From assembly GCA_937952895.1 (NCBI GenBank), contig CALFYC010000223.1, forward strand, positions 1 to 43,588: DNA of 43,588 nt. The letters are read 5' to 3'. A program made the position numbers and the translations under genes. The DNA is from an uncultured Neisseriaceae bacterium (GTDB lineage Bacteria; Pseudomonadota; Gammaproteobacteria; Burkholderiales; UBA11063). The notes beneath the pieces were generated by a model. It was not told the origin of the DNA, searched no databases, and saw only the letters and a program-made list of their open reading frames with translations. The stretch's first letter is position 1. Each line of letters starts with the position of its first letter. This document shows positions 1 to 9,236 of the stretch, one piece after another.

Positions 1-530
1 CCGATCTGTATTGTTCCACCTATACTTGATAAACCGTTATTACCTTCTACTTGTATATTTTTTACAATTTCTGTATCTATTGATTTTTGTATTCCGTTAT
101 CTTTTGATTTTATTGCTAATATAGTGGAATCAATTATTGTTCCAGTCATTGTTTTAAATGTTTGTGGATTAATATCTATATCAAATGCTAAAGTTTGTTT
201 TTGTATTGTGTAGTCATTTAATAAGCGTGCACTTTTTACTTTTTCGTATAAAGAAATTCTAATTTTTTTATTTATATATTCAAATTTGTCTTCTATTATT
301 TCTAAAATATTATTAAGTTTTGTTTCATTGTCTTGTGTTTTTGAAACATTATTTAGTGTCTTTATAAAAAACTTATATAGCTCTATGTTTTTTGCATACG
401 ATAACGTATTGAGATTTATATCTGATATGCTAGCTATTTCAGATTCTAAATTACTAATACTTACTTCGTCTAAATTTGCATTAGTTAATAGTGCTAGTTT
501 TTTTAAATTTGTTGATAAAAAATTACTCAT
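1..530 (-). CDS. Unassigned phage virion protein, N-terminal part (runs off left edge)
   Basis: An open frame starts at ATG 530 and runs without a stop to the window edge, giving the first 176 residues. The protein opens MSNFLSTNLKKLALL and is helix-prone for about 85 residues. It then becomes more beta-like, with a glycine-containing stretch (GNNGLSSIGG) at the edge. The start overlaps the stop of the 846-aa gene as ATGA, so translation is probably coupled. It lies downstream of the tail fibre and belongs to the baseplate or adsorption group by position only. I recognise no family, and the C-terminal part is outside the window. Confidence 0.8.
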   Translation of the reverse strand, partial: MSNFLSTNLKKLALLTNANLDEVSISNLESEIASISDINLNTLSYAKNIELYKFFIKTLNNVSKTQDNETKLNNILEIIEDKFEYINKKIRISLYEKVKSARLLNDYTIQKQTLAFDIDINPQTFKTMTGTIIDSTILAIKSKDNGIQKSIDTEIVKNIQVEGNNGLSSIGGTIQI

Positions 531-3067
531 ATTGCGTATCTTATTTGAATATTTTTAATTATTGGTGTTATTTCGATATTTTGATTTTCTGGATTTTTTA
601 ATACTGTTTCTACAATATATGTTTCTTTATTGCCATTTATAATTACACTATTGCCTGTATCAATATATTCAAATTGTTCTAATTCTTTTACTGCGTTATA
701 TACCGCATGCAATGTTGAGTGCATGTATTCAATTTCTATATTTTCATATATAGGATTTTGTGAATATAGTATTCCTTTTTTGTAATCAACTGAATACAGC
801 CCATTTTGATTAATTGACAATATAGATTCGTATGTAATTTCAGTAAAAATAAATTCCGATGTAAATACCCCTTCTGGTAGTTTTATAGTGCCATTTTCTA
901 CAAAATAGTCTCCTCTAAAGATTAATTCATTTTCTGAATATACTCTATTAACAAATAAGTCTGATTCTCCAGTAAATAACATTTGTCCATCTTTTTTGAT
1001 ATCTTCTACATTAATTATATTTACATTTGTCTCTATTGTTTTTTTAACTGTTCCGTATTTTGTAAATTCGGATACGCCGTCTATAAAATTTACTTCATTT
1101 ATGATTGATGGAATTGGTGCATTGGATGTATCAATTTTTAATGATCCATTGATAATATTTGAATTTTGTAATTTTGCTATTCTTTTAAATACAAAATTAT
1201 TTAGATTTTCTTTGTATTTTGCTGCAAAAGATCTATCTAAATTTATTACTTTAGAAGCAGAATTCTTTATTATCTTTTTTGTAATTTGTGATTCATATTG
1301 AATAAACGCATCAGCTGCAGCAAGTGACTGTTGCTTTGTTTTTATTTTCCCATTGCTTATAGAGTATGTTCCAGATAAGTTTCCGTATGGATAATATTTA
1401 TTAAATTTTAAATCTGTAATACTTTCAAAGAAATAGTCGTATAGCGATATAATATATTGACCTTCTACCAAAACAGCTTCAATAGTTGTAATTTCATTAT
1501 TCCATGAATTTCTTATATATAGCTTATCACCTTCTTTTGATAGAAAATTAAATGTATCTATAGATTTACAAGATATATTTGACATATCAATAGACCACTC
1601 TTTGTCTTCGTATCTTAAGTGATATGTACCACATGGTATTTTCATCTTTAAGCAGCATTCAATACTGGTTAGTGCATTTACCCGAGACAATATTGGTATT
1701 GATTGTGTATATAGCGCTATATTATTTCCAGCATAAAGTTCTGTTGTCTTGCCTGTCTTTTCTTTTATGAACATTTTGTCCATGTCTGATTTGATAGTAA
1801 TGCTTGTTTCATCAAAGATGTATGTTTCTTTGTCTTTAATTAGGGATAGTTTTTTATTGTCAAGTATTGCATATGGCTTGCTGTACTCATATGGTTTTAA
1901 TTTAAATAATGAGCTTCTTCCGTATGATTTATTTAGCGATTCAAAAACATTAGAAACCATGTATTCTGATTCATATCCAGCTTCGACATAACCATTAGAA
2001 GACACAACAGTTCTTGTTATATATTTATCATTGAAATTGATTGGCTGTGTTTTTTCTGACGATATTATAAGTTTTACATATATTTCTTTGATGTCGTTGT
2101 CAAAATTTGTACTATTTTCATCTACATTGTTTATGTTAAAAATTGATGATATTTTTGATATTGAATTTATATTTGAAACTTTAAACCACTCTTCTTTATT
2201 TGTTGATATCTCAATTCCTATTTGACTATCAGATTCTAAAAAAACACCCGCTTTTAATATTGGGCTTGATGCTTTGATTGGGCCAATTAATACTTCTCCA
2301 TTACTATATGATTCTGCAGAATTTATTGTTAGTGATTTTGCTTTTATTTCATATATTTGTGAATTTTCGGATAGGTATGAATCATCTTTAGTTATGTTGA
2401 TTATAATTTTGTTTCCAATACATGGCTGAATTCTTATGATGTCTTTTGCTGATCTAATATTATAATTTGTTGAATTGCTATTTAATATGAGTGGTTTTGC
2501 TAATAGACCATCTGAAGAGACAATAGAGATTTCTTTTATTTTTGGCATCTTTGTTCCATCCTCTATTATGTCTAATAGAAATTCAGATATTATAAAATCC
2601 TTTGATAGGTTTATCTCTATCGTGGCATCAAGAATCTTGCCTATTGATTTTAATTCCATAGGGCTATTTGCCGATAAAAAAGAAGATGTGTCAAAAAACT
2701 GATTACTATTGTTTATCAAAACTTTAATATCTTTTATGGTGGAATTACTAATCTTTTTATTTGCTAATCTTATTGTTAAGGTATCTTTATCAATAACGCA
2801 ATTTTTTAAATCAACATATACATTATCAAATGGTGTTATTATGTTAGCTAGATGTCCGTCAAGTATAATTAAATCAGATACTTGGTTTGCAATTACTTTT
2901 AAACCATCTGTTAAAGACTGTCCATAAGATGCTGTTTTTTCAATTGCCAGCATCATATTTCTATTTAAAGAATTTATGTCTTCTATTTTATTATTAAGTT
3001 CATCACCAATTTCTTTTACATAGGCCACTATTTCTTTTTTGTTTATACAATTTTTAAATTCTAGCAT
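527..3067 (-). CDS. Large unassigned baseplate/adsorption-region virion protein (846 aa)
   Basis: The 846-residue protein begins with a helix-rich, coiled-coil-like segment (about residues 5-70). A long beta-rich body rich in Asn, Ser, Ile and Lys follows, a composition common in phage baseplate and fibre-associated proteins. The last residues include TPIIKNIQI, closely matching TPIIKNINL at the end of the neighbouring 253-aa protein, which hints at a shared C-terminal strand or domain. The start ATG overlaps the upstream stop (TAATG). It has no clear Shine-Dalgarno site, so it probably depends on translational coupling. No enzymatic motif was seen. Its role is inferred only from its place after the fibre gene. 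Confidence 0.75.
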   Translation of the reverse strand: MLEFKNCINKKEIVAYVKEIGDELNNKIEDINSLNRNMMLAIEKTASYGQSLTDGLKVIANQVSDLIILDGHLANIITPFDNVYVDLKNCVIDKDTLTIRLANKKISNSTIKDIKVLINNSNQFFDTSSFLSANSPMELKSIGKILDATIEINLSKDFIISEFLLDIIEDGTKMPKIKEISIVSSDGLLAKPLILNSNSTNYNIRSAKDIIRIQPCIGNKIIINITKDDSYLSENSQIYEIKAKSLTINSAESYSNGEVLIGPIKASSPILKAGVFLESDSQIGIEISTNKEEWFKVSNINSISKISSIFNINNVDENSTNFDNDIKEIYVKLIISSEKTQPINFNDKYITRTVVSSNGYVEAGYESEYMVSNVFESLNKSYGRSSLFKLKPYEYSKPYAILDNKKLSLIKDKETYIFDETSITIKSDMDKMFIKEKTGKTTELYAGNNIALYTQSIPILSRVNALTSIECCLKMKIPCGTYHLRYEDKEWSIDMSNISCKSIDTFNFLSKEGDKLYIRNSWNNEITTIEAVLVEGQYIISLYDYFFESITDLKFNKYYPYGNLSGTYSISNGKIKTKQQSLAAADAFIQYESQITKKIIKNSASKVINLDRSFAAKYKENLNNFVFKRIAKLQNSNIINGSLKIDTSNAPIPSIINEVNFIDGVSEFTKYGTVKKTIETNVNIINVEDIKKDGQMLFTGESDLFVNRVYSENELIFRGDYFVENGTIKLPEGVFTSEFIFTEITYESILSINQNGLYSVDYKKGILYSQNPIYENIEIEYMHSTLHAVYNAVKELEQFEYIDTGNSVIINGNKETYIVETVLKNPENQNIEITPIIKNIQIRYAI

Positions 3068-3828
3068 TATGAATATGTCACTAAATTTATATTTTTTATT
3101 ATTGGTGTGTGATTTGATTTTGAAAAATCTGTATTTATTATATTTATAACCCCAGACAATGATATGTATGATGCATTTATATTTTCAATACTTATAATTT
3201 CGTTATTAAACTTTATATATTTATCATTGTTAATTGGTATTCCAAATACAAAAATATCGTCTCTATCTATTAGTAAACTTTCATCATCTATTTTATTGTC
3301 TTCTATATACCCATATATGGAACTGTATCTTTCTTTTTTAGACTTATCAAACATTACAGAATCTGATGATAACGGAATCATAACTTCGTAGCCGTGTATA
3401 ATGGCGTTATTTTCGTCGTATAGCCTCACAAACAGTGACATTGATATGTTTGCATCACCAATGTTTGCCATGTCTACAACTGGCTTTATATTCGCAATAG
3501 GGCCTATATGTTTTTCCTTTAGGTGTATTGAGCCATATTTTGAATACTTGGAGTAAGATGAAACAAATTTTAAATTTAAATCCAATGTTGCATTGTCTAT
3601 GTTTCCACTGTCATCATCATAATATATGTTGAATATTCTATAATTGTCTTCATATATAAACGCTATTGAATTATTTACAAACTCTCCAATGTGCTTAATT
3701 AGGACCTCTTCGCCCTTTCTATTTATGCCAGTTATTCTATCTATATATAAATTAGATATTTCTGTATTTAGCATTGTTATATTATGTGATGTTACACTTA
3801 TTGCCTTTGTGTATTTTACAATTGCCAT
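3067..3828 (-). CDS. Unassigned virion protein (253 aa)
   Basis: The 253-residue, beta-rich protein starts at ATG 3828, which overlaps the upstream stop as TAATG. A good ribosome site (AGGAG) lies 8 bases upstream, which fixes the start. It ends in TPIIKNINLVTYS, sharing the TPIIKNI motif with the C-terminus of the next gene product (846 aa). Both proteins also carry an IGPI segment earlier in the chain, so the two may be partly paralogous. No family is recognised. The position downstream of the tail fibre suggests a baseplate or host-recognition accessory protein. Confidence 0.75.
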   Translation of the reverse strand: MAIVKYTKAISVTSHNITMLNTEISNLYIDRITGINRKGEEVLIKHIGEFVNNSIAFIYEDNYRIFNIYYDDDSGNIDNATLDLNLKFVSSYSKYSKYGSIHLKEKHIGPIANIKPVVDMANIGDANISMSLFVRLYDENNAIIHGYEVMIPLSSDSVMFDKSKKERYSSIYGYIEDNKIDDESLLIDRDDIFVFGIPINNDKYIKFNNEIISIENINASYISLSGVINIINTDFSKSNHTPIIKNINLVTYS

Positions 3829-4202
3829 TAATCTACTCCTAGTATATATCCAACACCTTTGATGTATGTCATGTTTTCTAATTCAATATCAGTAAAATAT
3901 GAATGTACACTTCCTGCTTTATTTATTGGTATTTCTTTTGCATTAGCAACAAGGGAATCACAGTATGCTTCCATAAATTCTATTTTTAATTCTATTGCTG
4001 AATATATAGAATTTACTAAGTTTTCTAACTCTACAAGATATGTATCTAACTTGTCTGATGTGTCTTTTGCTTCTTCTGAGATTGATAAGTTATTATTAAC
4101 TACTGCACTTATCCTGTCTATTGATGAATTGTCATGCAATATATTGTGTACTGAAAATTGTCTTAGTATTAAATTATTTGAGTTTTGTATAAATTCTTTC
4201 AT
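3828..4202 (-). CDS. Small unassigned virion protein (124 aa)
   Basis: The 124-residue protein is mainly helical: residues about 35-85 are rich in Leu, Glu and Ala without helix breakers. It has a short beta-like end (YIKGVGYILGVD). ATG 4202 overlaps the upstream stop as ATGA. Its stop overlaps the next start as TAATG, so it is translationally locked between its neighbours. Its size and context fit a small connector or chaperone of the baseplate periphery, but this is inference only. Confidence 0.7.
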   Translation of the reverse strand: MKEFIQNSNNLILRQFSVHNILHDNSSIDRISAVVNNNLSISEEAKDTSDKLDTYLVELENLVNSIYSAIELKIEFMEAYCDSLVANAKEIPINKAGSVHSYFTDIELENMTYIKGVGYILGVD

Positions 4203-5962
4203 ATTAAAAACCCATAGTTAGATATTGCGTCTGCATATCCTATTCTTATTTCATTATTTACTATGTTGGGACCTTTAAGATACAAATCCTTAGTTGTGTT
4301 ATTCATGTAGAATATTGGCACAATCTCTGTAGTGGTGTTGTTGTTAATATATATTAATTTAAAATTCTCTGGATTAAACCCATAATTCTTATTTATTTCA
4401 TCTGAAGCTATGCAAAAATTAATTATATCTGTGTCTGTTGAAATAGTATTGAATAATAATTCTTTTGCTATATTTAGCTTAATAAATATATTTGAAGTTG
4501 TTTTGTGATCAATAAAGAAATCTAATGGTAATACATTTTCATACTTTATCTTTTTAATACCAGCAGGCTCTTCTGTGTCGCCATTTCCCGCTACAACAAT
4601 TGATGATTTATTTACTATAATTTTATTTGGCTCAAAAAATAAATCTTTTTGTTTTACTGATTTATTTACACTAATGAATTCATTTTCAATTTTACTCAGT
4701 GTAAATGTTCCACACTCTTTATAATGCTTGTCATTCAGATATGCATCTACACTTCCAATATTGTTGGTGTAAAACTGTTCAATAGATCCTGGCGGGGTAA
4801 ACGATATTTGGTTTTGTACGCTATAGTCAAAAACGTATTCTGTTCCGCTTTGTGCTATATTTATACTTGTGTAATCAAATATATTTGTAACAATAAAATT
4901 ATTTTGTGAAATAAACACATTAAAGGATTTACTTGATTCTGTTGTGCCTGTTGGTGTTTTTATTTTGGTTGCACCAACATACGAGTGAATTTTTGAATCA
5001 CCATTAAGTTTGTTTATATCAATATTTATATATTGCTCATCTTTGTGTAAATAGTTATATGTAATTTCTATTATATCTTTATGATTTAATACGTTTGAAT
5101 TAATAAGTTCTGAAATACATATTTTACCAGAAGAGTGTTGTACAAATTTGTTAATATTTATATTGACCAAAACATTATTAATGCTTGTTATTGACACGCT
5201 TGATACGTCTATATTTTTATTTGCCAAATAGCAATATCCACTTTTATTTACTTCTATAAAATCAACAGCTTTTCTTATTAGTGTAAAATAAGGATTCAGA
5301 TAATCATATTCGACTATACAATTTTTATTTTGGATAGTTTTATTTTGCACATACAAAAATTCTTTTAATGTTAATGTTGCTAAATTGTCTTTTAAGAATC
5401 TATCACATACAAATATACTGTTATTTACTTTATACTCTGATACTTCCATGCTAAATGATATTAGTATTTTATCGTTTTTTCTTTTTGGAGTAAAATATTT
5501 ACCATCAATATCAATATAACTTTTTAAATTTGTTAATCTTTTATCAATAAATATTGGCACAAATTCTAATTCTAATTTGCTAACAAGATTTCCATTTACA
5601 TCTTTTATTTCAGCGGCAACATATCTTTCATTTGAATAAATAAGTTGCCCAGATGGTTCGTGTACATCAGCATTGTATGTTATTGTATGCAACGGGTAGG
5701 ATAATTTTTTATGTTTAAAGTAGTATGCCACCCCATTATGCTTAATATCTGTTGCCAATACATCTGTTGTATTTGTTTTTATAGCTTTATTTGATAATTG
5801 CGCTATATCGGTTTCTAAAGAATCTTTATTGGATACTTTTATTAATGATTGTTTTTTATCAGATATGTTGAAAAGTATTACATTTTTGGCTGAATTTGAT
5901 GGTGATAATTTAGATATATGAAGCTCCTCCTGGAGCTTCATATTGTATTGTTTGGTTATCAT
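4199..5962 (-). CDS. Unassigned baseplate/fibre-associated protein (587 aa)
   Basis: The frame is open from a GTG at 5980, but I choose ATG 5962. It gives the stop/start fusion TAATG that recurs in this operon. It also gives the N-terminus MITKQYN, matching MITKTYN at the start of the 550-aa protein on the other side of the fibre gene. A GGAG lies 12 bases upstream. The 587-residue protein is beta-rich with many Asn, Ile and Thr, and no catalytic motif was seen. A 12-bp perfect hairpin lies inside its first 50 bases (see 5916-5943). Position next to the fibre suggests a fibre-attachment or baseplate rim role. Confidence 0.75.
   Translation of the reverse strand: MITKQYNMKLQEELHISKLSPSNSAKNVILFNISDKKQSLIKVSNKDSLETDIAQLSNKAIKTNTTDVLATDIKHNGVAYYFKHKKLSYPLHTITYNADVHEPSGQLIYSNERYVAAEIKDVNGNLVSKLELEFVPIFIDKRLTNLKSYIDIDGKYFTPKRKNDKILISFSMEVSEYKVNNSIFVCDRFLKDNLATLTLKEFLYVQNKTIQNKNCIVEYDYLNPYFTLIRKAVDFIEVNKSGYCYLANKNIDVSSVSITSINNVLVNININKFVQHSSGKICISELINSNVLNHKDIIEITYNYLHKDEQYINIDINKLNGDSKIHSYVGATKIKTPTGTTESSKSFNVFISQNNFIVTNIFDYTSINIAQSGTEYVFDYSVQNQISFTPPGSIEQFYTNNIGSVDAYLNDKHYKECGTFTLSKIENEFISVNKSVKQKDLFFEPNKIIVNKSSIVVAGNGDTEEPAGIKKIKYENVLPLDFFIDHKTTSNIFIKLNIAKELLFNTISTDTDIINFCIASDEINKNYGFNPENFKLIYINNNTTTEIVPIFYMNNTTKDLYLKGPNIVNNEIRIGYADAISNYGFLI
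5916..5943 (-). promoter_or_regulatory. Hairpin inside the 5' end of the 587-aa gene, after the fibre gene
   Basis: A 12-bp perfect inverted repeat (ATATGAAGCTCC / GGAGCTTCATAT) with a 4-base loop lies 20-47 bases into the gene after the tail fibre. The tail on the minus strand is A+T-rich but not a U-tract. It is the longest perfect stem noticed in the window and probably marks a transcript boundary or stability element after the fibre gene. Confidence 0.55.
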
Positions 5963-8900
5963 TATGCTATACGTCTCCACATATATACTGCTGTAAATGG
6001 CTGCATTATATTAAATGCCACACCATTCCCTGCAGGCTCTGTCATGGCGTCTATTGCTGGTGTTGCTGATGGTAAGTTTTGATCTTTTCTACCAACAACT
6101 GTGCTTATTGGCTTAATATACTCGTGTTGATGTTGGGCAAGTTCGGCTATGCTTTGCTCGTGCACGTATTCTCCCTCGTCCGCCATTCCTGGTGCAAATG
6201 TTTTTGTTATTGGTGATCTACCATTTCTAGGATTCACCTCTGTGTACTCTCCTGCGCCAACCAATACTCTGCCCTGAGAAAATTGCTCCCAGTCCCCAAA
6301 GTGATATGTACCAAATGGTCCACTTGGCGATCCAGGACTATATTGTGTCAGTGTTACAAATATAGAGCCTACTGGATATACCAATTTTAGCAAAGTTACG
6401 CTGCCGATATTATTTACAACATCATCTACATATTCTTTATTGACAACAGATGTTGGAGATGCTGATGGATCATTGAGCACATTAAGTATAACGCCATTGC
6501 CAGCATCTATCCTCGCCCCACCACCAGTCATTTTTATAGACTGTGCAACCTCCAATGATCCAGCGAATGTATTTATCTCTGAAGACCCAGTTTGGTTGAT
6601 TTTATTGCTTACTTGCAAATTACCAAAACTAGATATACTGCCAGGTGGACATGTTATAGAGTTCGCCTGTAGATCTCCAGCATGTAATGCATTAGTTATA
6701 GTTAGTACGCCTACTGAGGCATTTGCTGCTTCAAGTGAAGTAATATTACCATTCTGACATATCATGTTTGCAATATTTGACGTGCCATTTACTGAAAGTG
6801 ATGACGTAAGCACAACTTCGTTAGTGAACTTAACTGAATCTTTAAATTCAACATTACTATTAAATTCAGATACTACATCAACCTTAAGTGAGCTGCTATT
6901 TGTTTGATGCTCTGCAATAACAACTTGGCCTTTTAGTGTGGTGCTTTCTTCGGTAATTAATTCAGTAATGCCTGCCTTTGCAATTTCTGCACGACCAGAA
7001 ACATTGATAACATCATTTATATTTAAGACACCAATATTAACATCATCATTAAAATCAATAGCCTGATTGAAATTAACTGTACCATTAAATGTCGCAGTGC
7101 ATGTGTTTGAGCATGTAAATGATGTGCCTACTGTGATATTTTGAAATTCTGAATTTACAGCCTCTATATTTCCAGAAACTTTTCCGCTAAGTATTATATC
7201 TTTTGCGTAAATATCATTTGCTTGCAGATCAGTGTATATTGGAGACCCTACATTAACTGTTAATGATGGCTTTGTTAATATAACTTTATTATTTGCTTCA
7301 AGAACCAAAGTGTTTGCAGTTGATCCAACGTTTTCAGTTAAGTAGATGGCATGGTCATTGCCGATCTTAAATCCATTTTTTGTTGACCCGCTAGTTTTAC
7401 TTGTTCCTATCGTATAACAAAATACATCACCTACATATATATTTGCACGATTCTCTAGGGATATGCCAGCGGTTGTATCTGTAATGTTTTTAATCAGATA
7501 CAAGTCTGATGAAGTTGCAAATACTGTCTTGCTATCTATTGCCGTAGCCAATGCTCCATTTTCTTTTGATGCAAATATTTTAGCAAACGTATTTGCTCCA
7601 TCTGTGAAACGTATGCCACCACTAATAGTGTTATTATATATTCCAACTTTTGTAGTTATATTTAAAAATGAATTTATATCACTAGATGATATTAGTGCGC
7701 TTGTGCCACCACTTTTAGAAATTGACACTGGATTTAAATTTATTATACCAACATCAAGAGTTCCCATTTCTACAGAGCTTAAAACATATGATCCTAATAC
7801 GTTGTTATGTTTGCCGAATGTTGTTTTGTCATTATTTGATGATATCAATAAGTTATTATTATCATGTCTATTACTAAACTTGTGAATGCCAGAACTGTTT
7901 GTTGATATGCCAATTCCATATTTATACTGATTATTATATTCATAAGAAACAAGCAATCCATTTGTTGAGGACGCAATATCTAATACATCACCATTTGTTA
8001 TTGATCTTCTGTAAATGCCATGCCCATTGCCATCAGTAGATCCAAATAGTATTTGATTTGAATCTTGCAATGTATTATTAAATAAAGAACTGCTACTTGT
8101 TGATCCGATCAATAAATCGCCAAGCATAGCATTTCCATACGCACCTTCATCGGACGCATTATAACCTTCTCTGTGAAGATACTGCACATGTTCATTATTT
8201 GGAGTTATTGATTTTGCATATTTAATATTTGGATTATCAGATGAAGGAAGCAACCCATCTAATGTTTCATGTCTTATTGGTGATGAAATATCCATGCCAT
8301 CATGTTTATGATTTTCAAGCTCTCTAATTGCAACTAATAACCATTCCTTGATTGTTGTGTTTGTAATAGATATCAAGATTAAATCATTGGCAAGGTCTAC
8401 TGATTCGTCTGTATCTAGGTAGTAAGATTTTGGTGACAATACGTATATATTATTACACTCGAGCTTTGAGAATTTGCTTGTCGAAGCTCTATATATGAAT
8501 GCAGAAATATATGCCTTTGGACATGGGGTATTTCCAGTTGGATCAACAAATGGAGCTAGGTAGTTTGCAAGTGTTATTGTATATTGGTCGTCTATTGCAG
8601 ATTCAGATTTAATAGCATTTGCATTATTTATGCTTACTTTTATTTTACCAGATTCTATTGTTAGCGTTGGTCTAGAATATGATGGATTATATAAGTTTGG
8701 AATAATATTTGGCATATATCCATCTTTTTCTAAATACAAAGAATCTGCATATGTTCCATCATATGTTATGCTAAATTGATATGGTGGATCTTTAAACACT
8801 ATATATCTTCCATTAATATAGCACTCATTTGGCAACATAGAGTATGGATTTGTTGCAAGATTATAGGTTATTGTTGGGGCATTTGAACTGTTATAACCTT

Positions 8901-9234
8901 GTACTGTTATTGAATTTGACGTATTAGCATTTAATTTTAAAATTGCTGTTTTTGACCCAGACAAAACCTTGCTTTCTGTAAAATTTGAAAACGTTTTGCC
9001 AAATGGCATTGCTGGATCAATCAATTCAGATCCTATTGATTCTCCAACGCTGTTTATCATTTTTGGCGTATTGTTGCTGTAATCACCATCATTATATATA
9101 TTGCCTATGGCATTACCAAAATTGTCTAATTCATCTTCCATAGATGTTATAATTGATACAACGCTAGATGTTGTTGCAAATCCATCAATACTATCAACAG
9201 ATGGTAGATTTATATTTGTTTGTAACTGACTCAT
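5962..9234 (-). CDS. Tail fibre with collar-type C-terminal tip (1090 aa)
   Basis: The 1090-residue protein is probably the receptor-binding or short-tail-fibre subunit. About residues 304-330 hold HKHDG followed by a spaced His, an arrangement common in phage fibre and baseplate proteins. The middle is a long shaft-like series of short beta segments. Near residue 930 is VVNKEYVD, the usual joint before a fibre tip. Residues about 953-1090 form a collar-like tip: YPVGSIF, GDWEQFSQGRVLVGAG, HQH at 1035/1037, and MQPFTAVYMWRRIA at the end. In T4 gp12 an HxH pair in this tip binds a metal ion between the three chains, so trimerisation is expected. ATG 9234 follows GGAA. The tip-encoding DNA is visibly richer in G+C than the flanking genes. 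Confidence 0.9.
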   Translation of the reverse strand: MSQLQTNINLPSVDSIDGFATTSSVVSIITSMEDELDNFGNAIGNIYNDGDYSNNTPKMINSVGESIGSELIDPAMPFGKTFSNFTESKVLSGSKTAILKLNANTSNSITVQGYNSSNAPTITYNLATNPYSMLPNECYINGRYIVFKDPPYQFSITYDGTYADSLYLEKDGYMPNIIPNLYNPSYSRPTLTIESGKIKVSINNANAIKSESAIDDQYTITLANYLAPFVDPTGNTPCPKAYISAFIYRASTSKFSKLECNNIYVLSPKSYYLDTDESVDLANDLILISITNTTIKEWLLVAIRELENHKHDGMDISSPIRHETLDGLLPSSDNPNIKYAKSITPNNEHVQYLHREGYNASDEGAYGNAMLGDLLIGSTSSSSLFNNTLQDSNQILFGSTDGNGHGIYRRSITNGDVLDIASSTNGLLVSYEYNNQYKYGIGISTNSSGIHKFSNRHDNNNLLISSNNDKTTFGKHNNVLGSYVLSSVEMGTLDVGIINLNPVSISKSGGTSALISSSDINSFLNITTKVGIYNNTISGGIRFTDGANTFAKIFASKENGALATAIDSKTVFATSSDLYLIKNITDTTAGISLENRANIYVGDVFCYTIGTSKTSGSTKNGFKIGNDHAIYLTENVGSTANTLVLEANNKVILTKPSLTVNVGSPIYTDLQANDIYAKDIILSGKVSGNIEAVNSEFQNITVGTSFTCSNTCTATFNGTVNFNQAIDFNDDVNIGVLNINDVINVSGRAEIAKAGITELITEESTTLKGQVVIAEHQTNSSSLKVDVVSEFNSNVEFKDSVKFTNEVVLTSSLSVNGTSNIANMICQNGNITSLEAANASVGVLTITNALHAGDLQANSITCPPGSISSFGNLQVSNKINQTGSSEINTFAGSLEVAQSIKMTGGGARIDAGNGVILNVLNDPSASPTSVVNKEYVDDVVNNIGSVTLLKLVYPVGSIFVTLTQYSPGSPSGPFGTYHFGDWEQFSQGRVLVGAGEYTEVNPRNGRSPITKTFAPGMADEGEYVHEQSIAELAQHQHEYIKPISTVVGRKDQNLPSATPAIDAMTEPAGNGVAFNIMQPFTAVYMWRRIA

Positions 9235-9236
9235 TA

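Noticed and set aside
5963..5980. GTG start for the 587-aa protein
   Set aside because: ATG 5962 gives the operon's usual TAATG fusion and an N-terminus (MITKQYN) that matches the 550-aa protein.
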